From contig CM076656.1 of the NCBI GenBank assembly GCA_038496675.1, positions 17,943,662-18,007,661 of the forward strand: a DNA stretch of 64,000 bases. Direction: 5' to 3'. The notes beneath the pieces are model-generated. The model was not told where the DNA came from. It searched no databases and saw only the letters and a list, made by a program, of their open reading frames with translations. Within the stretch, counting starts at the first letter, position 1, and every line of letters begins with the position of its first letter. Made by a program: the position numbers and the translations under genes. This DNA comes from Rachycentron canadum (taxonomy: Eukaryota > Chordata > Actinopteri > Carangiformes > Rachycentridae). Positions 59,401 through 64,000 of this stretch are shown here, piece after piece.

Positions 59401-60050
59401 TCCCTGGCTATAGGAGAATAATTTGGCTAATAATGTTCTCTCATGAATCTACGCGGGCACAAAAGGACACACTGGGATGTTCACAGAGAAATACAGGCCA
59501 GACTGAAGCGACTCTCATGTGGCTGACTCCTCCACTGAGCTCAGTGCGACTGAGAATATCAGAGGAACAAGATGGTGCATAATGAACGCGTCTGTGAGCC
59601 CAGATTCTTCTGATCTTTTTGTTGTTCTTTGTTCCTGTCTCCATTTCTTCCCCCACTGTGGCTCACGACACCGCCTCCTCTCCCCTCATCTTACAACTGC
59701 ATCCATGCTATTTCCACACCCCTCCCTCACACTTTGACTTTCATGCCTTTACATGCTTTACTCCCCCCTCCTCTCCTCCCTTCTTCTCTCCTCTGCTCCC
59801 ATGGAGGTCCTCCTCCCACCCCTCCCTGCCATATCATTATTATGAGCCCTCGGGGCCCGACGAGTGCTCCATGTATCTCTCCCATGAGAGGAGTCGACGA
59901 GGGAGCCACCACCGCTTCATCACGGAGAAGACAGTGTTCGCAAACTGGGCTCGAACCCTCGACATCCACTTTTACCAGCCAGACTGGAAGCCGGCCGCTG
60001 TCAGCACCAGTATGAACAGCTCGTACACCGCAGCTCCAGCTGGATCCTGA
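45963..60050 (+). CDS. st6galnac5: alpha-N-acetylgalactosaminide alpha-2,6-sialyltransferase 5, complete
   Basis: Join 45963-45983, 46551-46775, 55524-55933, 57693-57800, 59807-60050 = 1008 nt, 335 aa; human is 336. It is a type II Golgi membrane protein: short cytosolic end (MKMKIRV), signal anchor near residues 11-27 (VSGIIIVTMVTSFMLVY), serine-rich stem, then the catalytic domain. Sialylmotif L runs from CALVTSSG to RTSLRVVAHSS (about 91-137). Motif S covers LSTGWFTMAIGLELCDRI (227 on). Motif III is YHYYEP (264-269). The VS motif is H290-x4-E295. The stem end LEGYTGVMDHK and the start KMHCRTCALV fit ST6GALNAC5 better than ST6GALNAC3. The family transfers sialic acid to the GalNAc of GM1b to give GD1alpha and is mainly neural. 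The first exon is inferred by position, frame and length. Confidence 0.93.
46551..46775 (+). CDS. st6galnac5: st6galnac5 exon 2: signal anchor and stem
   Basis: 225 nt, acceptor ttttcag, donor gtaaat, phase 0 at both ends. It encodes YQGVSGIIIVTMVTSFMLVY, then a serine-rich stem (SSSSSASSSSSSSP) and LTALEGYTGVMDHK. Confidence 0.93.
46640..46672 (+). repeat. coding (TCA/TCG)n repeat, poly-Ser
   Basis: An imperfect trinucleotide run inside exon 2 encoding an uninterrupted serine tract apart from one Ala. Confidence 0.85.
48669..48755. repeat. (CA)~43 microsatellite
   Basis: An 87-bp CA run with one TA interruption near its start. Confidence 0.97.
50668..51286. mobile_element. non-autonomous Tc1/mariner-like element
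   Basis: The left end TACTGTGCAAAAGTCT and the right end AGGCTTTTGCACAGTA are inverted, with TA at both borders as expected for Tc1/mariner insertion. A second inverted pair lies inside: ggaaccaaattaatgtcatt (about 50697) against its complement near 51030-51052. It has no transposase. Confidence 0.75.
53441..53470. repeat. (TG)15 microsatellite
   Basis: Thirty bases of TG. Confidence 0.95.
53632..53656. repeat. degenerate CCCTAA-like run
   Basis: The sequence cctaacccaaaccctaactc contains telomere-like hexamers with mismatches. It is too short and decayed to call an interstitial telomere. Confidence 0.4.
53797..53819. repeat. (CA)n microsatellite
   Basis: About 11 CA units. Confidence 0.95.
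55524..55933 (+). CDS. st6galnac5: st6galnac5 exon 3: sialylmotif L
   Basis: 410 nt, acceptor ctccacag, donor gtaaat, leaving in phase 2. It encodes SLKMHCRTCALVTSSG, SECVIRMNDAPSVGYQQDVG, RTSLRVVAHSS, TVFIFWGPSSCMKRDGKG, and ends KKETGLD. An NAS sequon (LLNASQ) is present. Confidence 0.97.
55934..57692. other. st6galnac5 intron 3
   Basis: No exon or recognisable element stands out. The sequence is AT-rich. Confidence 0.5.
57693..57800 (+). CDS. st6galnac5: st6galnac5 exon 4: sialylmotif S
   Basis: 108 nt, acceptor ctttcag, donor gtagaa. It encodes KSSNSWLSTGWFTMAIGLEL then CDRINVYGMVPPDFC. Confidence 0.97.
57801..59806. other. st6galnac5 intron 4
   Basis: No exon is seen. A dispersed repeat lies at 58169-58400, and a long C/T tract precedes the terminal exon. 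Confidence 0.55.
58169..58400. repeat. dispersed fish repeat fragment
   Basis: Two related units containing ttgagtcc(a/c)agtg and gtgacctttgacctttgac, with ccaaatttgaagaaatttcc. These phrases recur in many fish introns. The class is uncertain. Confidence 0.5.
59807..60050 (+). CDS. st6galnac5: st6galnac5 terminal exon: motifs III and VS
   Basis: The acceptor (atggag) follows a 40-nt pyrimidine tract. It encodes SSSHPSLPYHYYEPSGPDEC, SMYLSHERSRRGSHHRFITE, and FANWARTLDIHFYQPDWKP, with TGA at 60048-60050. Confidence 0.95.
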
Positions 60051-60720
60051 CACTCACTCCTGATATGATCAGCAGAAGTGTGGGAGATGTATGTGGAGAG
60101 TTTCCAGCGTGCAGATTCCCTTTCTGGCCAATATGAATTCATGAGACAGCAATAGGACAGAGCAAGCTGCTGTTGTGGCTGTTCGCTGAATGCCTAAGCA
60201 GCTTGGCAGAATGGGATCATTGCATAATGGCAACACAAAGGCTCAACAATGTTTTGGAAGTGTAACTATAATAAGATGAATTTCATACTGGAATCAAAGC
60301 CATGGAGGATGGCTCAAGTGTGTTTTTTCTTTTTACTCTGTGTAGAGCTGCTTCAATAACACTCGAGCTGTCAGAAAGGGTGTCAGATGATGAGACAGTA
60401 CACCGCTGCAATAACTGGAGTATGACTGATTCATTTTCATAAATTAAAGCTGAACACAGATTCATTGAGGATGATGAGGTCATGTGCTCAATATTGTTTC
60501 TGGTGTTGTGAGGGAATTTATATTCTGCAGTTACACACAAATAATACACTGTGTTTTTTCTAACATAATTGTGATATTGTGTGTGATCTCCATCCTTAAT
60601 TTATACATTCATCCCTTTTCAACAATGCATTGTAAGACTACCATAAAGCCAACCACACAGGTGTAGGTGTAGGGATAAACTGTAATAAATCCAAGGGTTA
60701 CGGGAAATAAAAACTAATAA
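60051..60720 (+). other. st6galnac5: probable st6galnac5 3' UTR
   Basis: AATAAA signals lie at 60684-60689 and 60706-60711, inside copy A of a local repeat. The true 3' end may be further right. Confidence 0.4.
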
Positions 60721-60850
60721 AAAACACACAAAGAAACAAATGAGAGCAGCAGACAAGTGTCTTGTTTACTAGGAAGAATATGTTGAATAATCAATACAAA
60801 TGAAGGAAAGACAGATTTTTTTATGTATATTTTTAAGTGATCCTGTTAAA
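60533..60850. repeat. local direct repeat, copy A
   Basis: It shares a colinear series of blocks with copy B (62833-63139), including acacacaaataatacac/gt, gggataaac, aataaatccaaggg, tcttgtttact, gaagaatatgttgaataatc and tgtatattttt. Confidence 0.8.
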
Positions 60851-60876
60851 GTTTCTCAATTTGAAGACTCGACTGT

Positions 60877-61022
60877 ATACGATGATGGAGCTCAGATTAA
60901 AGCAAACAGCAGCATTCACACGATATGAGGTTACGCTCTGACCAAGTGTTGCCTGACTTCAGAGCATTACTTCATATCATGTGAGCCACTGTTTGCTTTC
61001 ATTTTAGCTCCATCATCATATT
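60877..61022. repeat. long imperfect inverted repeat (fold-back)
   Basis: Arms 60877-60941 and 60959-61022 are about 75-80% complementary (gatgatggagct ... agctccatcatc; agcaaacag ... ctgtttgct; gctctga ... tcagagc), with a 17-nt spacer. A transcript would fold into one long hairpin. Confidence 0.85.
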
Positions 61023-62832
61023 AGATCTAGTAACTAATCTAAACTAAACTAACCAAAACAGCTATTAATTATTTATTTATTGATGAACAGTCTAAACCCA
61101 AAGTTTTAGAGATTTGGTGCAGTGATATAAAACAGAGAAAGTCACTGAATATGCTGGGAACAGTCTCTGCTCAGTGTTTGTAATCTTTTATCTTATAAAC
61201 AACTTCAACAAATATATCCATTCTCAACATTTTTCCTGATTTATTTCCTGTCAATCAACTAATCCATGGCTCTACTCATTGTTTCAGCTTTTTTTTTTTA
61301 TTAGCAAACTTTTTTTTTTTTTTTTTAATATGAATTAATTATTACTAAAAACAAATAAAATACACCGCATTTTCTTGTAGAAGGCTTTAAACAGATTTTG
61401 GAACATCTTCTGATGAGATAAAATTAAACAAAAATTTGGTTGGTCCCCAAAAAAAAAAAAAAAAAAAAGTAATTTCAAATGTTCAGATGATCAGTATTTA
61501 TAAAATCTGAGCATCTTGTGCATCTTGGCTGGTTTGTTTCTATTCAGTAAAATACCAACTGTTCCAGTGATAACTTCAGTCAAAAAAAGGTCAGAATCAA
61601 TCAGAATCAGAATACTTTATCAATCCATGGGTCAAAAATACATTTTCCAACTTTAAAAATTAAAATTGTTTTTTCAATCTTTAAAGCAGCGCTTTAAAGT
61701 AATGCTCTAGTTCAGAACAGATGGCCCCTCAGAAAGGCCCTGCCAGCCATGTGCCTGACACTTGCGGCCATGATTTGTCCTGTAATTAAAGCCAAATGTC
61801 AGAACAAGCCCTCGAAGGCATTTCTCTCGACTACAGAGCAAGTCAGCCTCTGTAATACTGATACAAGTGATTACATCCAAGTGTCCCGAGCAGCCTCTTC
61901 AATCTTGACCCACAGGCTTCTGTCTCAGCCTCTTCAGCATACAGAGGGGAGCTGGTTGTTAGCAAGGGATTATACTGTGCTATCCAACCGTATCTCTAGG
62001 GTGAGAGGAGCAGCGCAGCTACTGCCGAATCCATGATGTGCAAAAAAAAAAAAAAAAAAGGCATTGACTGCTGTCTGTTCTTGTGTTAATTCAGGTTTTA
62101 CCACCAGAGCCTGCACTCAGGTGGAATCCCAATGTTGTTGGCTCTCAGGTGCTCTGAGAGAAGCCCATGCAGAGCTGGGCCGTCATGCTAAGTGCACTGG
62201 CTGCTCCTCAGATCTGTGCTGTGTGCTCTGCACACCAAGTACTGGCCCTTCAGGTAGAAAGGTTGGATTTTAAAGGCTTCAAAGGACGCTGGAAAGGAAG
62301 CTGGCTGCAAATGAGCCTGTTGTCGCTACCTTAAACACACGCTTGAGGCAGCATCATTACTTTCATTGACCTTGAAAACATCAAGAGACAATAACGATGC
62401 TGAAGTGTTTGGAGCCAGAGGGGCGATACAGGCACTGCTGTTTGAATTGAGATCTATATATTAAGACACATAACTCATATCAATATGGGAACATATTTCC
62501 CAAAATGTTTAACTGTTCCTTTAAGCTACTGCAGCCCTTTGATACAAAACTCTGTCTGAGCTGTGTGATGTTTTGGAAAATATTAATGTAGTAATGATGA
62601 ATAAAATCCACACTTGGATTCAACAATAAATAGTGGTGTCAGGATTCAATATGTTCCTGTAGAAAAATAAGTAGAAATAAGTCGAATGTGCCTCACATTT
62701 CCATTTCAAATGATCATAAGATTTACCATTAGTAATTCATATTACACTGTATTGGGGACTTCAGAATAAAACAGATTTCTTTTTTAATGATTTCAGCGTT
62801 TATAATATCACAAGAACAATCAGACGTCATAA
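61023..62832. other. 3' flank of st6galnac5
   Basis: No gene is recognised. Poly-T and poly-A runs lie near 61310, 61449 and 62041. A short fish-repeat tail (tcagaatcagaatactttat) lies at 61591-61638. A GC-richer open stretch at 61749-62036 has no family resemblance or splice context that I can see. Confidence 0.5.
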
Positions 62833-63139
62833 ACACACAAATAATACAGTGCTTTTTCTAAGCTAATTGCGATATTTAAGTTTTGCAACTTCATACATAT
62901 ATTCATCTCTCTTCAAAAGGGCTACCAGTAAACCAACAACATGGGTGTAGGTATAGGGATAAACTAATAAATCCAAGGGATACAGCAAATAAAAACTAAA
63001 AAAACAAACAAAACAAAACAAAGAAACAAATGGGAGTGGCGGAGGGAGTCTTGTTTACTGGGAAGAATATGTTGAATAATCAATATAAGTGAAGGAAAGC
63101 CAGATTTTATCATGTATATTTTTCAGTGATTCTGTTAGA
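62833..63139. repeat. local direct repeat, copy B
   Basis: It matches copy A about 2.3 kb to the left, with substitutions and small indels. Confidence 0.8.
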
Positions 63140-63144
63140 CACAG

Positions 63145-63310
63145 GGAAAAAACTAATAAAAACCATACAAAGAAACAATGGGTAGTGACAGAAGAAGTCT
63201 TGTTTACTGAGAAGAATATATTGAATAATCAATGTAAGTGAATGCAAGTGAGGGAAAGCCAGATTTTATCATTGTTGTAAGCCAGATTTTATCATTGTTG
63301 TATTTTTTCT
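63145..63310. repeat. local direct repeat, partial copy C
   Basis: It repeats the second half of copy B (aactaataaaaacc, tcttgtttactg, gaatatattgaataatcaat, gccagattttatca). Its end carries a further tandem doubling of gccagattttatcattgttg. Confidence 0.8.
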
Positions 63311-63669
63311 AGATTTTCACCAAAATTTCTGGTGAGTTGTTGACAACATTTTATTGAGTTGGAGTCTGTACAGAACAATATTGTAAGATAAGATATGATT
63401 TATTATTTTATACCTTATTAAATAGAAAAACGGTTTGCATATAGTGAGTTCAATGCAGCTTACAGTGATTTGATTCCTCTCAAACATAATCAGAAACTGT
63501 GCGAGACATAATGAATCTTGGTGTTTTTCTTCAAGAATAAACCTCAACCTGATATCCAAAGTTTCCATTGCTGCTGATGTTCCAGCCTCACTTGGCTGTG
63601 GCATATGTTCAAATAGAGCAGGTCCGTCTCCTCTGCAGTCATTTCCAGTGTGACACATATCACACATAC

Positions 63670-63850
63670 CTGCTGCTGATAAGCACAGTGTCTGAAACTG
63701 CCTGACTTGTTCATCGCAGCTAAGCTTCTCCAGCAAGCCTGAAAAATCCCATCATCCCATCGAGTTGAATTGTTCCAGAAATAAGAATTCATCCAATCAT
63801 GAAGACTCACCATCTCCAACTCTCTCCAAAGTCTTTTTCATTGTCAGCAT
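63670..63850 (-). other. exon-like pair at the window edge, unrecognised
   Basis: On the - strand, ATG at 63850 opens MLTMKKTLERVGD to a donor gtgagt after 63811. A 72-nt candidate intron ends in tttttcag, then 63738-63670 (69 nt) reads LLEKLSCDEQVRQFQTLCLS and AA to a donor gtatgt. The phases agree (1 and 1). I cannot assign a family, and no following exon is clear, so this may be chance or part of a gene beginning right of the window. Confidence 0.25.
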
Positions 63851-63878
63851 CCATTAAAATAAGTGGTTAAAAGCACCT

Positions 63879-63902
63879 TTTATTATTATTATTATTATTA
63901 TT
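63879..63902. repeat. (TTA)n microsatellite
   Basis: About eight TTA units. Confidence 0.9.
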
Positions 63903-64000
63903 GTTATTATTTATTTAAATACAGGATTTTGTGTTGTGAGTCTTCAGTGACACCTGGTGGCCCCATTTGAATCCAGCATTTTCTGTCCAGGCTCCATAAC

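Noticed and set aside
59629..60053. Overlapping frames on both strands at the st6galnac5 terminal exon
   Set aside because: They are shadows of the real exon and of the pyrimidine tract before it.
61749..62036. 95-codon open frame downstream of st6galnac5
   Set aside because: No recognisable domain and no convincing splice sites. Kept only as intergenic sequence.

Overview
This is a vertebrate nuclear window, almost certainly from a teleost fish. The evidence is spliced genes with GT-AG introns, many AC/TG and tetranucleotide microsatellites, decayed Tc1/mariner- and hAT-like elements of types common in fish, and three genes whose neighbourhood matches human 1p31.1 (LHX8 - SLC44A5 - ST6GALNAC family). 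A 398-bp run of N marks a draft-assembly gap. There is no bacterial, viral or CRISPR content. || Layout: (1) 277-4274, + strand: the last five coding exons of the LIM-homeobox gene lhx8 (second LIM domain, homeodomain, C-terminal tail). The 5' exons lie left of the window. (2) 8901-39430, - strand: a complete 22-exon slc44a5 gene (choline transporter-like protein 5). The join is in frame throughout and gives 711 aa. An alternative terminal exon of identical length (116 nt) sits 1.35 kb further downstream at 7437-7552. Intron 1 is about 13.7 kb and contains the gap, next to a G-rich repeat close to exon 1. (3) 39431-45962: intergenic, with the slc44a5 promoter region at its left end, a perfect hairpin near 41.4 kb and a long TATC microsatellite just before the next promoter. 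(4) 45963-60050, + strand: a complete five-exon st6galnac5 gene (alpha-2,6-sialyltransferase of the ST6GalNAc V type), 335 aa, with a 21-nt first coding exon, a serine-rich stem and all sialylmotifs. (5) 60051-64000: 3' flank with a long fold-back repeat, a duplicated ~310-bp repeat with a third partial copy, and an unresolved exon-like stretch on the - strand at the right edge. || Functionally, lhx8 is a transcription factor known for basal-forebrain cholinergic neurons and oocytes. slc44a5 encodes a multi-pass choline transporter-like membrane protein. st6galnac5 encodes a Golgi enzyme that makes alpha-series gangliosides such as GD1alpha. They form a conserved linkage group, not a pathway. 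lhx8 and slc44a5 converge tail to tail, possibly with 3' ends only about 150 bp apart for the longest slc44a5 transcript. || All exon borders were derived by hand from reading frame, splice-site dinucleotides and remembered family sequences. The most noteworthy observations are the equal-length alternative terminal exons of slc44a5, the upstream ORF whose stop overlaps the st6galnac5 start codon, two perfect 26-bp inverted repeats with 5-nt loops, and two exon-like stretches that match nothing I recognise. I found no convincing new biological system here.
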